64,000 nt of DNA from Methyloceanibacter methanicus. Lineage in GTDB: Bacteria > Pseudomonadota > Alphaproteobacteria > Rhizobiales > Methyloligellaceae. The translations under genes and the position numbers were made by a program. The stretch lies in assembly GCF_001723285.1 (NCBI RefSeq), contig NZ_LPWG01000013.1, forward strand, positions 186,001 to 250,000, written 5' to 3'. The first letter of the stretch is position 1. Each line of letters opens with the position of its first letter. Below the pieces are notes generated by a model, which was not told the DNA's origin, searched no databases, and was given only the letters and a program-made list of their open reading frames with translations. Shown piece after piece: positions 10,279 to 19,731 of this stretch.

Positions 10279-10443
10279 CGGGCCCGCGCGAGGTTTGCCT
10301 TGCGAACTTGCTGAATGACGGGACAATCCCCAAATCACGAGGAGCGAAGGGAAACATGCCCGGAAAGGGCGCCCCCACACTCTTCGAGCACACCCGTTTC
10401 CACCCCACGCAAACCCTAAGACTGGCTCAGACCTAAGATACCG

Positions 10444-11388
10444 ATGGCAGAGGATCTCTACTCCGTTCTAGGCGTCGCGAAGTCCGCGAGCGCCGAGGAA
10501 ATCACCAAGGCGTACCGCAAGCTCGCCAAGAAACTGCACCCGGATCTCAATCCCGGCGATGCGGCCGCGGAGGAGAAGTTCAAGGAAATCTCCAGCGCCT
10601 ATTCGATCCTCAACGACGAGGAGAAGCGCGGGCAATACGACCGGGGCGAGATCGACGCGAGCGGGCAGGAGCGGCCCGAGGCACGCTACTACCGCGAATA
10701 TGCCGGCGGTCCTGGGGGCACGCGCTATCGTTCCTCGGCCGGCTACGAAGACATGGGCGATTTCAGCGATCTGTTTGGCGATCTTTTCGGCGGGGGTGCC
10801 GGTATGCATGGGGCAGGGATGCACGGTGGGGGCCAGCGTGGCGGCGCCCGCTTCTCCATGCCGGGTCAGGACGCGCAGTATCATCTGGATATTCCGTTTC
10901 TCGACGCGGTCAACGGCACCAAGACGCGGATCACGCTGCCTGACGGGAGCACGCTCGACGTGACCATCCCGCCGGGCGTCAACGAAGGCCAGGTGCTGCG
11001 GCTGAAAGGCAAGGGGCACCCGGGTCTCGGCGAGGGCCCGCCCGGGGACGCGCTGGTCGAGGTCGGCGTGAAACCGCACCCGGTGTTCAAGCGCGACGGC
11101 AGCAATATCGTCGTCGAGCTTCCGATCAGCCTCGACGAGGCGGTTCTCGGGGGCAAGGTCGAGGTGCCGACCATTTCCGGCAAGGTGGCCATGACGGTTC
11201 CGGCCGGCGCCACATCCGGGCAAACGCTCCGGCTCAAGGGCCGGGGGGTCAAGGGCAAGGGCGATCAACTGGTCAAGCTCAACGTGGCGATGCCAGAGAC
11301 GATCGACGACGATCTCAAGCGGTTCATCGAGGAGTGGAAACAGACCCACGCCTACGACCCGCGGCGGACGATGAAGGAGCAGGCGTGA
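10444..11388 (+). CDS. cbpA: J-domain co-chaperone, CbpA/DnaJ type
   Basis: The 314-residue protein has an N-terminal J domain with the HPD tripeptide at 32-34 that stimulates DnaK ATPase. A Gly/Met-rich linker follows (residues about 95-140), then the two DnaJ C-terminal substrate-binding domains ([32 protein letters not shown]). There is no CxxCxGxG zinc-finger domain, which places it with CbpA (type II) rather than DnaJ. Its last base overlaps the start of the cbpM-like gene, the partner that inhibits CbpA in enterobacteria. The 165-bp upstream gap has no gene; a weak CTTGCT-N15-CCCCAAAT resembles a heat-shock sigma promoter. Confidence 0.92.
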   Translation: MAEDLYSVLGVAKSASAEEITKAYRKLAKKLHPDLNPGDAAAEEKFKEISSAYSILNDEEKRGQYDRGEIDASGQERPEARYYREYAGGPGGTRYRSSAGYEDMGDFSDLFGDLFGGGAGMHGAGMHGGGQRGGARFSMPGQDAQYHLDIPFLDAVNGTKTRITLPDGSTLDVTIPPGVNEGQVLRLKGKGHPGLGEGPPGDALVEVGVKPHPVFKRDGSNIVVELPISLDEAVLGGKVEVPTISGKVAMTVPAGATSGQTLRLKGRGVKGKGDQLVKLNVAMPETIDDDLKRFIEEWKQTHAYDPRRTMKEQA

Positions 11389-11728
11389 TGCTGACCGAGG
11401 AGGACGTCGTCGCGCGCGTGTCCCGTCTCACGGTGACGCGGCTGCGTGTGTTCGTATCCCAAGGGCTGATCAAGCCCCGCGTGGCCGAGCCGGACGAGGC
11501 GACGCCCCAAGGCTATTCCGAAGCCGATCTCGCTCGTGCGGCGCTGATCTGCAATCTGGAGGACGAGTTGGGCTTCCATGAAGAGGACGTGCCGGTTCTT
11601 TTGAGCCTCATCGACCAGATTCATGGGCTGCGCTCGGAGCTGCGCGCTTCGTCGAAGCCATCGAGGAACTGCCGCTGGACATGCGCACGACCGTGCGGTT
11701 GCGCATCGAGCAGCGGCGCCGGGGCTAG
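11388..11728 (+). CDS. cbpM: CbpM-like chaperone modulator, MerR-type HTH (frameshifted near 11650)
   Basis: The first 85 or so codons encode a MerR-like helix-turn-helix domain ([19 protein letters not shown], then SQGLIKPR and YSEADLARAALICNLEDELG), as in CbpM, which binds the J domain of CbpA and blocks its co-chaperone activity. The expected amphipathic C-terminus (FVEAIEELPLDMRTTVRLRIEQ, stop TAG at 11726-11728) reads in the next frame. A single missing base near 11650 (CGCGCTTCG) splits the gene; without repair the frame runs into unrelated residues. It lies directly after cbpA with overlapping start and stop. An assembly indel is the likely cause. Confidence 0.75.
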
Positions 11729-11731
11729 CCG

Positions 11732-11929
11732 ATGCGCTCTCCCGGCGTCGTTGTGTTCTACGTGCTGCTGGTGATCCTGCTCACCATGGCGAGCGTGCAG
11801 TACGGATTGGGACGCTTGCCGGGCGACATCGTCGTCGATCTCGGCAGCGTCTATTTCTACGTGCCGTTCACCACAGGGCTGATCGTGGCGCTGCTCCTAG
11901 GCGCCGTCTTCTGGATCGTCCGCCGGTAG
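11732..11929 (+). CDS. DUF2905-family small membrane protein
   Basis: A 65-residue protein with two predicted membrane helices (VVVFYVLLVILLTMASVQYG and FTTGLIVALLLGAVFWIV) joined by the GRLPGDIVVDLGSVYFYVP loop that defines DUF2905. Function is unknown. It begins three bases after the cbpM stop, so it is probably in the cbpA-cbpM transcript. Its 3' end overlaps the 3' end of the convergent rnd gene by 33 bases. Confidence 0.8.
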   Translation: MRSPGVVVFYVLLVILLTMASVQYGLGRLPGDIVVDLGSVYFYVPFTTGLIVALLLGAVFWIVRR

Positions 11930-13066
11930 GACCGTCACTTCGCCTTTGCGGATGGTGAGGGACAGTGCGCCGCGCTTGAGCGCCAGCGCGTCTTCGCCGA
12001 ACAGCTTGCGCCGCCAGCCCCGCAACGCGGCCGTATCCGCCTCGTTCGACCGGGCGATCTGTTCCAGCTCGTCGGCGGTGGCGATCAGCTTGGGCGCGAC
12101 GCCATGGCGCCCCGCCGTAGCTTTCAGCAGCACCCGAAGCAGGTCCATCACCGCTTGCGCCTCCGGCGGCATGGGCTCGCCACGCTGAAGCGGCGGCACC
12201 GTGGCCGGATCGCGGTTGAGACCGCGCTCTACCGCCTCGAGCACGGCACGGCCGCGCGAGGACCGGGCGAATCCGTTATGCAAGGAGCGCAGCGCGCCGA
12301 GGTCTTCGACCGTGCGCGGCGCCTGGCCGGCGATGTCGTAAAGCGCCTCGTCCTTGAGGACGCGCGAGCGGGGCACGTCCTGGGTCTGGGCCTCGCGTTC
12401 GCGCCACGCCGCAAGTTCCATGAGCACGCCCAGCGCCTTTTGCGTCTTGATCCGCATTTTCAGCCGCCGCCAAGCATGCTCCGGATGCAGTTCGTAGGTG
12501 GCGGGATCGGTCAGCACCGCCATCTCTTCGTTGAGCCAGCTTGCCCGCTCGGACTTGTCGAGCTGGGCCTGGAGCTTGGGGTAGAGATCGCGCAGATGGG
12601 TGACATCGCCCAAGGCATAGGTCAGTTGCCGCTCGGAGAGGGGGCGGCGGCTCCAATCCGTAAAGCGGGAGCTCTTGTCGAGGCTGCGGCTCAGCAGGCG
12701 CTTGACCAGCATGGCATAGCTGACCGCCTCGCCAAAACCGCACACCATGGCCGCGACCTGCGTGTCGAAGATCGGGTGCGGCACGACGCCGGCCATATGA
12801 TGCACGATTTCAATGTCTTGGCGAGCAGAATGAAAGACCTTCAGGACATTTTCGTCGACCATCAGGTCGAAGAACGGCGCGAGATCGATGTCGTGCGCCA
12901 AATTGTCGATCAGGATTTCGGTGTCGCCGCCGGCGATCTGGATGAGACAGAGGCGCGGCCAGAAGGTCTGCTCGCGCATGAACTCGGTATCGACCGCAAT
13001 GAAGGGGGCTTTGGCGAGTTCGGCACAGGCCGCCTCGAGGTGTTCCGTGGTTGTGATGAGATTCAT
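11897..13066 (-). CDS. rnd: Ribonuclease D
   Basis: RNase D is a 3'-5' exoribonuclease that trims tRNA precursors and other small structured RNAs. The 389-residue protein carries the DEDDy catalytic residues: DTEF near residue 26, HSARQD near 83, and YALGDVTHL near 155. An HRDC domain follows (LMELAAWREREAQ and on), of the kind that contacts RNA. Length and domain order match proteobacterial Rnd. It is divergent from aspS and shares a 221-bp upstream region with it. Confidence 0.94.
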   Translation of the reverse strand: MNLITTTEHLEAACAELAKAPFIAVDTEFMREQTFWPRLCLIQIAGGDTEILIDNLAHDIDLAPFFDLMVDENVLKVFHSARQDIEIVHHMAGVVPHPIFDTQVAAMVCGFGEAVSYAMLVKRLLSRSLDKSSRFTDWSRRPLSERQLTYALGDVTHLRDLYPKLQAQLDKSERASWLNEEMAVLTDPATYELHPEHAWRRLKMRIKTQKALGVLMELAAWREREAQTQDVPRSRVLKDEALYDIAGQAPRTVEDLGALRSLHNGFARSSRGRAVLEAVERGLNRDPATVPPLQRGEPMPPEAQAVMDLLRVLLKATAGRHGVAPKLIATADELEQIARSNEADTAALRGWRRKLFGEDALALKRGALSLTIRKGEVTVLPADDPEDGA

Positions 13067-13287
13067 GGATGGCGGATATAGCCTAATGCAAGGCGCGTGG
13101 CCAAGTGTCCTCAGCGGCGCCGGCTCAAAAATCGGGTTTGGCGAGGCAGCCGGTCCGGCCGTCCGGCGCCGCGCCGAAACTCGCGCCTCCGCCTTGACAA
13201 GGGGAGCCTTCCCGTGCGGTGTTCCGCTCGCCTTCGAACCGCAGGCGTCAGCGATACAACCGTCCCTCCGCCACAGACACGAGAGCC

Positions 13288-15066
13288 ATGCACGCTTTTC
13301 GCACTCATACTTGCGGCGCGCTTCGCAGCGCCGATGTGGGCAACACCGTTCGTCTTTCCGGCTGGGTGCATCGCATCCGCGACCACGGGGGGTTGCTGTT
13401 CATCGACTTGCGCGACCATTACGGGATCACGCAGATCGTCGCCGATCCGGATTCGCCCGTCTTTGCGGCGGTCGAGACCTTGAAGCCCGAATGGGTGGTG
13501 CGCGTGGACGGGACCGTCGTCGCCCGCTCCGAGGACACGGTCAATCCCAACCTGCCGACGGGCGAGGTGGAGGTCCGGGTCAAGGACCTGGAGATTCTCT
13601 CGGAGTCTGCCGAACTGCCGCTGCCGGTGTTCGGCGAGCCGGACTACCCGGAAGAGACGCGGTTGCGCTACCGCTTCCTCGATCTCAGACGCGAGACCCT
13701 GCACGCCAATGTCATGAAGCGCGCCGAGATCATCTCCTCGATCCGCACACGCATGCGTGACGCCGGCTTCTTCGAATTTCAGACACCGATCCTGACGGCG
13801 TCCTCGCCGGAAGTGGCCCGCGACTATCTCGTGCCGTCCCGCGTGCATCCCGGCAAGTTCTACGCCCTGCCGCAGGCGCCGCAGCAGTTCAAGCAGCTCA
13901 TCATGATGGCGGGCTTCGACCGCTACTTCCAGATCGCGCCGTGCTTCCGCGACGAGGATGCGCGCGCCGACCGTTCGCCGGGCGAGTTCTACCAGCTCGA
14001 CCTGGAGATGAGCTTCGTCACCCAAGAGGACATTTTCGACACGGTCGAGCCGATCATCCGCGGGTTGTTCGAGGATTTCGGCAACGGTCAGCCGGTTACG
14101 AAAGAATTCCCGCGTATCGCCTACAAGGAGGCGATGCACAAATACGGCACCGACAAGCCGGACCTGCGCAACCCCATCGAGATGGAAGACGTGTCCGAGC
14201 ATTTCCGGGGCTCGGGGTTCAAGGTCTTCGCCGGCATGCTGGAGAAGGATGCCAACGCGCGCGTCTGGGCGATCCCCGGCAAGACCGGCGGCAGCCGCGC
14301 CGTGTGCGACCGTCTGAACTCCTGGGCGCAAGGCGAGGGACAGCCCGGCCTCGGCTACATCTTCTTCCGCGACGGCGAGGGGGCGGGGCCCGTCGCCAAG
14401 AATATCGGGCCAGAACGGACCGAGGCGATCCGTCATCAGCTCGGACTCGGCGACGGCGATGCGGTGTTCTTCGTGGCCGGCCTGCCGAAGGAGTTCGTGG
14501 ACTTCGCCGCGAAGGCGCGCACCAAGATCGGCGAGGAGTTGAAGCTGATCGCGTCGGGCCGCTTCGACTTCTGCTGGATCGTGGACTTCCCCATGTTCGA
14601 GTGGAACGAGGACGAGAAGAAGATCGACTTCTCCCACAACCCGTTCTCGATGCCCCAAGGCGGGCTCGAAGCGCTCGACACGATGGAGCCGGAGGAGGTC
14701 CTGGCCTATCAGTACGACCTCGTCTGCAACGGCGTCGAGCTGTCGTCGGGCGCGATCCGGAATCACAAGCCGGAGATCATGGAGAAGGCCTTCGCCATCG
14801 CCGGTTATCCGAGGGAAGAGCTGGAGGCCCGCTTCGGCGGCATGCTGCGCGCGCTGCAATATGGGGCACCGCCCCATGGCGGCATCGCGCCGGGCATCGA
14901 CCGCATGGTCATGCTGCTCTGTGGCGAGGAGAACTTGCGCGAAGTGGTGATGTTCCCGATGAATCAGCAGGCGGAAGACTTGCTGATGGGCGCCCCGTCC
15001 GAGGTCTCTCCCGAGCAGCTCAAAGAGCTCAGCATCCGGATTTCCCTGCAGAAGGCCAAGAGCTAG
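13288..15066 (+). CDS. aspS: Aspartyl-tRNA synthetase
   Basis: AspRS charges tRNA-Asp; many alphaproteobacterial forms also misacylate tRNA-Asn for the GatCAB pathway, which I cannot settle here. I use the ATG at 13288 (592 residues, starting [13 protein letters not shown]); upstream in-frame codons add a leader with no similarity. Visible are the N-terminal OB-fold anticodon domain ([23 protein letters not shown]), class II motif 2 ([19 protein letters not shown]), the bacterial GAD insertion, and motif 3 ([14 protein letters not shown]). Start is eight bases after a GAGA purine stretch. It stands alone between rnd and the ceramidase gene. Confidence 0.96.
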   Translation: MHAFRTHTCGALRSADVGNTVRLSGWVHRIRDHGGLLFIDLRDHYGITQIVADPDSPVFAAVETLKPEWVVRVDGTVVARSEDTVNPNLPTGEVEVRVKDLEILSESAELPLPVFGEPDYPEETRLRYRFLDLRRETLHANVMKRAEIISSIRTRMRDAGFFEFQTPILTASSPEVARDYLVPSRVHPGKFYALPQAPQQFKQLIMMAGFDRYFQIAPCFRDEDARADRSPGEFYQLDLEMSFVTQEDIFDTVEPIIRGLFEDFGNGQPVTKEFPRIAYKEAMHKYGTDKPDLRNPIEMEDVSEHFRGSGFKVFAGMLEKDANARVWAIPGKTGGSRAVCDRLNSWAQGEGQPGLGYIFFRDGEGAGPVAKNIGPERTEAIRHQLGLGDGDAVFFVAGLPKEFVDFAAKARTKIGEELKLIASGRFDFCWIVDFPMFEWNEDEKKIDFSHNPFSMPQGGLEALDTMEPEEVLAYQYDLVCNGVELSSGAIRNHKPEIMEKAFAIAGYPREELEARFGGMLRALQYGAPPHGGIAPGIDRMVMLLCGEENLREVVMFPMNQQAEDLLMGAPSEVSPEQLKELSIRISLQKAKS

Positions 15067-15293
15067 GGCTCGGCGCCCGTCGCGCATGCGTGCCGCGCGC
15101 GTCCCGGCTTTCGTCATTTTCATGACAGCGCTGACAGCGCGCACCATTCGAGGTTAACATGCCTCGGAGGGTGCCGTTGAAAACACAACACGACGGGCGC
15201 GTCTGGGGTGCAGGCGCAAGTCCGTGGGCGGTGTTCTGCATGCCGTTGGGGAGGGACTCTTTCCTGGAGTGATGGGCGAAAGGATAGGGGACC

Positions 15294-16415
15294 ATGACGT
15301 TAGGCGAGCGCGTCTATTTATATTGCGAGCGGGGAACGAACGAGGCCCTTTGGGCTGAGCCGATCAACGCCATCTCCAATGCCGGCTTCTTCCTGGCCGC
15401 GCTGATCTTCTGGCAGCTCGTCTTGTGGCGGCCGCCGGAACAACGCAGCGCGGATCATTATCTGTTCGTGGCGCTCGTCTTCGCGATCTGCTTCGGCAGT
15501 GTCGCCTTCCACGTCTACGCGGATCGCGGTACGGAGCTTGCCGACGTCATCCCGATCGCCGTGTTCATGCTGGTCTATCTCGGCTTCGCCTTGAACCGGT
15601 TCTTGAACGTGCCGCCGGGATGGACGGTCTTCCTTGTGGTGGTTTTTGCGGGGCTCATAGCCGGTTCCATGCAGATCCATTGCTGGGACGGCGGCATCGG
15701 CCTTGCCGGTGGCGCGCCCGGCGCCAAGGTTTGTCTGAACGGCAGCGTGGGCTATCTGCCCGCCCTTGGCGCGCTCATCATCGTCAGCATGTTGGTGGCC
15801 GAGCGCCGGCACAAGGCCGCGCCGTATCTCCTCGCGGCCACGGTCGTCTTCGCGGTCTCCATTCTGCTGCGGTCGCTCGACATGGCCTATTGCAGCAGCA
15901 TCGTCGTCGACGGGCGGAACACGGGCACGCACTTCATCTGGCACATCCTGAACGCGATCGTGCTGTTCCTCCTGATGCGCGCGAGCCTCGAGACGGAAAC
16001 GAAACCGTTGCCGGCCCCGGTTCCGGTCAAGGAGCCGGCCGAAGAGAAGCCCGAGGAGGCGCCTTCCGAGCCTGAGTCCCAGCCCGAAGCCAAGGATGAG
16101 TCCAAGGACGCGCCGAAGGACGAGCCCAAAGACGAACCGGCGGCCAAAGCCGGCGAGGCGCCGAAGGACGATGTCGCGGATGCGCCGGACGACAAGACGG
16201 CGCCGGACGACGGAGCGGAGACCGAACCGTCCGAGGACAAGGAGCCGGAGGAAGCGCCTGCCAAGGACGAGTCATCGGAAGCGGAGCCTTCGGATGAGGA
16301 GTCTTCTGACGATGAGGCTGACAAAGCTGAAGCGTCAAAGGACGAATCCATCGAGGACAAAGAGCCCGAGGACGCTCCGAAGCCGAAGGGCAGGGCCAAG
16401 AAGAAGCCCTCCTAA
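15294..16415 (+). CDS. Ceramidase-family (CREST) membrane hydrolase with long acidic C-terminal tail
   Basis: Residues 1 to about 232 form a polytopic membrane domain of the alkaline ceramidase family: the opening YCERG...WAEPINAISN motif, the SxxxH pair in GSVAFH, the aspartate in ELADVIPI, and the C-terminal HxxxH in THFIWHILNA. These match the zinc and catalytic positions of the superfamily. Bacterial members may act on ceramide, other lipids or unknown amides. Residues 233-373 are a low-complexity tail dominated by Glu, Asp, Lys, Pro and Ser, ending in a short basic patch (KGRAKKKPS). Such a tail is not part of the enzyme family and should be disordered on one membrane face. AGGATAGGGG precedes the ATG. 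Monocistronic. Confidence 0.82.
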   Translation: MTLGERVYLYCERGTNEALWAEPINAISNAGFFLAALIFWQLVLWRPPEQRSADHYLFVALVFAICFGSVAFHVYADRGTELADVIPIAVFMLVYLGFALNRFLNVPPGWTVFLVVVFAGLIAGSMQIHCWDGGIGLAGGAPGAKVCLNGSVGYLPALGALIIVSMLVAERRHKAAPYLLAATVVFAVSILLRSLDMAYCSSIVVDGRNTGTHFIWHILNAIVLFLLMRASLETETKPLPAPVPVKEPAEEKPEEAPSEPESQPEAKDESKDAPKDEPKDEPAAKAGEAPKDDVADAPDDKTAPDDGAETEPSEDKEPEEAPAKDESSEAEPSDEESSDDEADKAEASKDESIEDKEPEDAPKPKGRAKKKPS

Positions 16416-16523
16416 GGGCACCGCCACGGACGCGCCGCGCGGCGCCCTTAGACAAACCGTTACGCAACGGCTAGTAGGGCTATTCTGGCTGCCGGCCTTC
16501 TTTCGCGGGGACCGGCCCGGGTC

Positions 16524-16611
16524 GCGGACGTGGTGGAATTGGTAGACACACAGGACTTAAAATCCTGAGGCCGAACAGGCCGTGCGGGTTCGACTCCCGC
16601 CGTCCGCACCA
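16524..16611 (+). tRNA. tRNA-Leu (anticodon UAA)
   Basis: The acceptor arms GCGGACG (16524-16530) and CGTCCGC (16601-16607) pair perfectly, followed by discriminator A and an encoded CCA at 16609-16611. The anticodon stem CAGGA/TCCTG encloses loop CTTAAAA with anticodon TAA at 16558-16560. A long variable arm and the GGTTCGACTCC T-arm identify a type II leucine tRNA. It reads UUA/UUG codons. Confidence 0.97.
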
Positions 16612-16765
16612 ATTCAGGCTCTTTCCGATCAAACTGGCGACGTCCGTGCGGCTCACGCCAATAATGCGTGCGCCTTCCGCGGCGGCGCCCATCGACAACG
16701 TTTTGGACGCATCGTAGGCTTCAAAATGTCGCAGCTTCGATGGGCGCGTGAGAGGGAGGACGCTT

Positions 16766-18901
16766 GTGAACGAACAGCCGAAACGCGAGACCTTTTTTGG
16801 CGGGTGTCCCCATGACTGCCCGGACACATGCGCCATGCTCTACGAAGTCGAGGACGGACAGCTCGTCGATGTGCGGGGCAACAAAGAGCATCCGATGACC
16901 CGCGGCGGGTTGTGCGTGAAGCTCAAGGACTTCCACGAGCACCACTACAATCCCGATCGCGTGCTGTATCCGTTGCGCCGTGTGGGGCCCAAAGGGAGCC
17001 GCCAGTTCGAGCGCATCTCTTGGGACGAAGCGATCACGGAAATCCATACGCGGTGGACCGACATCATTGCGCAATACGGATCGCAGGCGATCCTGCCCTA
17101 CAGCTATCTCGGCAACGAAGGGCTGGTGCAGGGGCTCACTTGCGGCGATGCCTTTTTCAATCGCCTCGGCACGACCGTGAACGAGAAGACGTTTTGCGCA
17201 TCCGGCTCCTCGACGGCGTGGCTGCTGACCGTCGGGCCCACGGGCGGCGTCGATCCGGAGAGCTTCGTCCACTCGAAATACATTGTGATCTGGGCGTGCA
17301 ATTCGATCTCGACCAACCTGCATCATTGGCCGTTCGTCCTGGAGGCGCAGAAGAAGGGCGCCAAGGTCGTCGTGATCGATAGCTACCGCTCGCGCACCGC
17401 CAAGGCGGCCGACTGGCACATCGCGCCGAAGCCCGGCACGGATGGCGCGCTGGCCATGGGCATCATCGCCGCGATGATCCGGGGCGGTTACGTGGACGAC
17501 GATTGGGTCCACGCGCATACGGTCGCTATCCCGAGCTTGCCCCAACGCGCGCTGGATTTCACGCCGGACTATGTGGAGAAGGTCACCGGGGTCTCCGCCG
17601 AAGACGTGGCCCAGTTCGCACGCGAGTTCGCCAGCGTGCAACCGTCCGTGATCCGCATGGGCGTGGCGCTGGAACGTCACGCGGGGGGCGGCCAGACCGT
17701 GCGTGCCGTCTGCGCCATTCCGGCCCTTGCCGGTTCGTGGCGTCACGTGGGCGGCGGTCTTTTGCAGATGCCGCTGTGGGAGTTTCCCATCGATTGGGCG
17801 AAGGTCTCGCGGCCCGATTACATCCGGCCCTGCACACGGGTCGTGAACAACCTGCAGCTCGGCCGGGCGCTGACCGGAGACATGCGCCTCGATCCGCCGG
17901 TCATGGGGCTGTTCGTCTACAACACGAATCCCGTGAGCCAAGCGCCGGAAAGCAATCGCATTGTCGAGGGGCTGTCGCGCGAGGATCTGTTCTTCGTGAC
18001 GGCCGAGCACTTCGTTACCGACACGGCCGCCTACGCAGACATCGTGCTGCCCGCGACCATGGCGGGCGAGCACGACGACATGATGTTCTCCTGGGGGCAC
18101 TTCTATTTGACGTTGAACGAGAAGGCCATCGAGCCCCGTGGCGAAGCCAAGTCGAACGCGGAGATCTTCCGTCTGCTGTCCAAGGCGTTCGGGTTCGACG
18201 ACGATCCGCGCTTCACCATGTCGGACATGGAGCTTGCGGAGCACTACATCCAATGGGATGCGCCGCAGATGGCCGGTGTCGACATGGACTACTTCCGGCG
18301 GCACGGCTATTTCCATCTGGCCGTGGGAACCCCGGACGATCGTCTGCCGCACGCGGACGGCAATTTCCCCACGCCGTCGGGCAAGGTGGAGTTCCTCGTC
18401 AAGGGCGCGACGAACTTCGTCGCACCGCCGTTCCGCATGATGTACGAGGACAAGCAGTCGGGAGAGGACGTCGATCCGCTGCCGGGTTACCTGCCGCCGC
18501 GCGAGTCGCCGGCCACGAACCGGAAGCTTGCGGACCAGTATCCGCTGAACATCATTTCACCGAAGAGCCACGGCTTCCTGAACTCGTGCTACGCCAACGA
18601 GCCCCACAAGATCAGAGGCCAGGGCGAGCAGTTCGTCCTCATGAACAAGGCGGACGCCAAGGCCCGCTCGATCCGCGATGGCGACCCTGTGCGCGTGTAC
18701 AACGACAGGGGCGACTTCGAGGGTCTGGCGCGGGTGAGCGACGACGTGAACAAAGGCGTGATCGTTGCCACGCTCGGTTACTGGCGGAGCCTCAATCGTT
18801 CGGATGGCGCGGTGAACTGCATCAGTTCCGACGAATTCGCCAGCCTCGGTCACGCACCGACCTTCTCCGACAATCTGGTGCAGGTCAGGCGCGTGAACTA
18901 G
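16766..18901 (+). CDS. Molybdopterin-dependent oxidoreductase, cytoplasmic
   Basis: A 711-residue member of the DMSO-reductase superfamily. From the GTG at 16766, chosen because GGGAGGA lies five bases upstream, the N-terminus carries a 4Fe-4S site with cysteines C14, C18, C22 and C50 (GCPHDCPDTC and GGLC). The molybdopterin domain follows, with the CASGSSTAW region near the expected metal-ligand loop, and a C-terminal MopB domain (GDPVRVYNDRG). There is no twin-arginine signal, so the enzyme should be cytoplasmic. No electron-transfer subunit or chaperone gene is adjacent. The substrate is not identifiable; the closest description is the broad anaerobic-dehydrogenase-like group. Convergent with the heme-oxygenase-like gene. 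Confidence 0.88.
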   Translation: MNEQPKRETFFGGCPHDCPDTCAMLYEVEDGQLVDVRGNKEHPMTRGGLCVKLKDFHEHHYNPDRVLYPLRRVGPKGSRQFERISWDEAITEIHTRWTDIIAQYGSQAILPYSYLGNEGLVQGLTCGDAFFNRLGTTVNEKTFCASGSSTAWLLTVGPTGGVDPESFVHSKYIVIWACNSISTNLHHWPFVLEAQKKGAKVVVIDSYRSRTAKAADWHIAPKPGTDGALAMGIIAAMIRGGYVDDDWVHAHTVAIPSLPQRALDFTPDYVEKVTGVSAEDVAQFAREFASVQPSVIRMGVALERHAGGGQTVRAVCAIPALAGSWRHVGGGLLQMPLWEFPIDWAKVSRPDYIRPCTRVVNNLQLGRALTGDMRLDPPVMGLFVYNTNPVSQAPESNRIVEGLSREDLFFVTAEHFVTDTAAYADIVLPATMAGEHDDMMFSWGHFYLTLNEKAIEPRGEAKSNAEIFRLLSKAFGFDDDPRFTMSDMELAEHYIQWDAPQMAGVDMDYFRRHGYFHLAVGTPDDRLPHADGNFPTPSGKVEFLVKGATNFVAPPFRMMYEDKQSGEDVDPLPGYLPPRESPATNRKLADQYPLNIISPKSHGFLNSCYANEPHKIRGQGEQFVLMNKADAKARSIRDGDPVRVYNDRGDFEGLARVSDDVNKGVIVATLGYWRSLNRSDGAVNCISSDEFASLGHAPTFSDNLVQVRRVN

Positions 18902-18935
18902 GGAACGGGAAGGCCGGCGGCCCGGCGGGGTTCCG

Positions 18936-19265
18936 CTAGGCCGCGACGTTCCGCGCGCGCACCTCTTGCAGGGGCGTGAAGCCTTCGAACTCCGGGTGAC
19001 CCAGATAGAGAGGCTTGCCTTCGCCCGCCCGGGCGTGCGCCTTGCGGAAGGCCTCCGAGCGTGTCCAGGCTTCGAAATCGCTCTGGGAACGCCAGATGCT
19101 GTGCGAGGCGTAGAGCACGTGATCGTCGCGCTCCGGTCCCTTCAGGAGATGGAACTCGACGAAGCCGGGCACATCCTCGAGATGGGTCTCCCGCGTCAGC
19201 CAGACCTGCTCGAAGTCCTTCTCCGCGCCTTTCAGCACTTTGAATCGGTTCATGGCGATAAACAT
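18936..19265 (-). CDS. IsdG/HmuQ-type heme-degrading monooxygenase (ABM fold)
   Basis: The 109-residue ferredoxin-like ABM protein keeps the three residues that define IsdG-type heme oxygenases: N6 (MNRF), W67 (EAWT) and H77 (KAHARAG). These enzymes open the heme ring and release iron, using a ruffled heme rather than the HO-1 mechanism. Overall wording (MFIAMNRFKV, PGFVEFHLLKGPE, KPLYLGHPEFEGF) is very like the rhizobial HmuQ/HmuD proteins from memory. No heme uptake genes or iron-response box are visible beside it. It precedes the Mrp operon on the same strand but is transcribed as the last gene in that direction, 65 bp beyond mrpG. Confidence 0.82.
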   Translation of the reverse strand: MFIAMNRFKVLKGAEKDFEQVWLTRETHLEDVPGFVEFHLLKGPERDDHVLYASHSIWRSQSDFEAWTRSEAFRKAHARAGEGKPLYLGHPEFEGFTPLQEVRARNVAA

Positions 19266-19329
19266 TCATTCGTTCCTTTCGACTTTCTCGTGGGGGTTGG
19301 ACTGCACCCGGTTGGGCGTCCAAGCCCGG

Positions 19330-19727
19330 CTAGGTTTCCTTCGCGCCGGCGTCTGCGGATTTGGGCGCCGGCTCCGGCGCATCGAACACGGACCAGCCCA
19401 CGTCGCGGCCGGTTGGCGGCAGGTTCTTGCGTTCGCTCTTATCGAGCAAGAGATGCGCTTTCGCGACCATGAGCGCCGTGACGGGGGCCGTCAGGAACAG
19501 GAACGTCGTGATCAGCAACTCCTGGATCGACAAGGCGTTCCCCTTCAAGAGGAAGTAGAGCATCGAGCGATCAGCGTCGCGCCGATGCCGAGCGTGGTCG
19601 CCTTGGTCGGACCGTGCAGGCGCCGCATGAGGTCCGGCAGCTTCGCCAAGCCGAGCGAACCGACGAACAGGAAGAATGCGCCAAGGCAGATCAGGCCTGC
19701 CACCACGATGTCGCCGAAATTTGTCAT
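19330..19727 (-). CDS. mrpG: Mrp cation/H+ antiporter subunit G (frameshifted near 19560)
   Basis: MrpG is a small three-helix subunit of the multi-subunit Na+(K+)/H+ antiporter. The first part (MTNFGDIVVAGLICLGAFFL to TLGIGATLI) contains the family's RLHGPTKATTLG motif. The second part (MLYFLLKGNALSIQELLITT and the APVTALMVAKAH segment) continues in another frame to the stop at 19330. The break is near 19560; a one-base change restores a normal-length protein with a hydrophilic C-terminus. It is the last cistron of the mrpABCDEFG operon, four bases after mrpF. Confidence 0.8.
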
Positions 19728-19731
19728 GGGC

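Noticed and set aside
10307-10335. CTTGCT-N15-CCCCAAAT as a heat-shock sigma promoter for cbpA
   Set aside because: Both boxes deviate from the consensus and the start is over 100 bp away; too weak to call.
13111-15147. Long open frame (over 670 codons) on the minus strand across aspS
   Set aside because: It mirrors aspS codon positions, is rich in Arg/His/Asp as expected for antisense GC-rich DNA, and shows no family motif.
16030-16400. Repetitive DNA in the ceramidase tail, looking like a tandem repeat or CRISPR-like array
   Set aside because: It is low-complexity coding sequence with variable periods; no constant repeat-spacer pattern exists, and no cas gene is present anywhere in the window.
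16721-18352. Long minus-strand open frame across the molybdoenzyme gene
   Set aside because: Antisense shadow of a strongly supported gene; composition is typical of reverse reading and no motif is seen.
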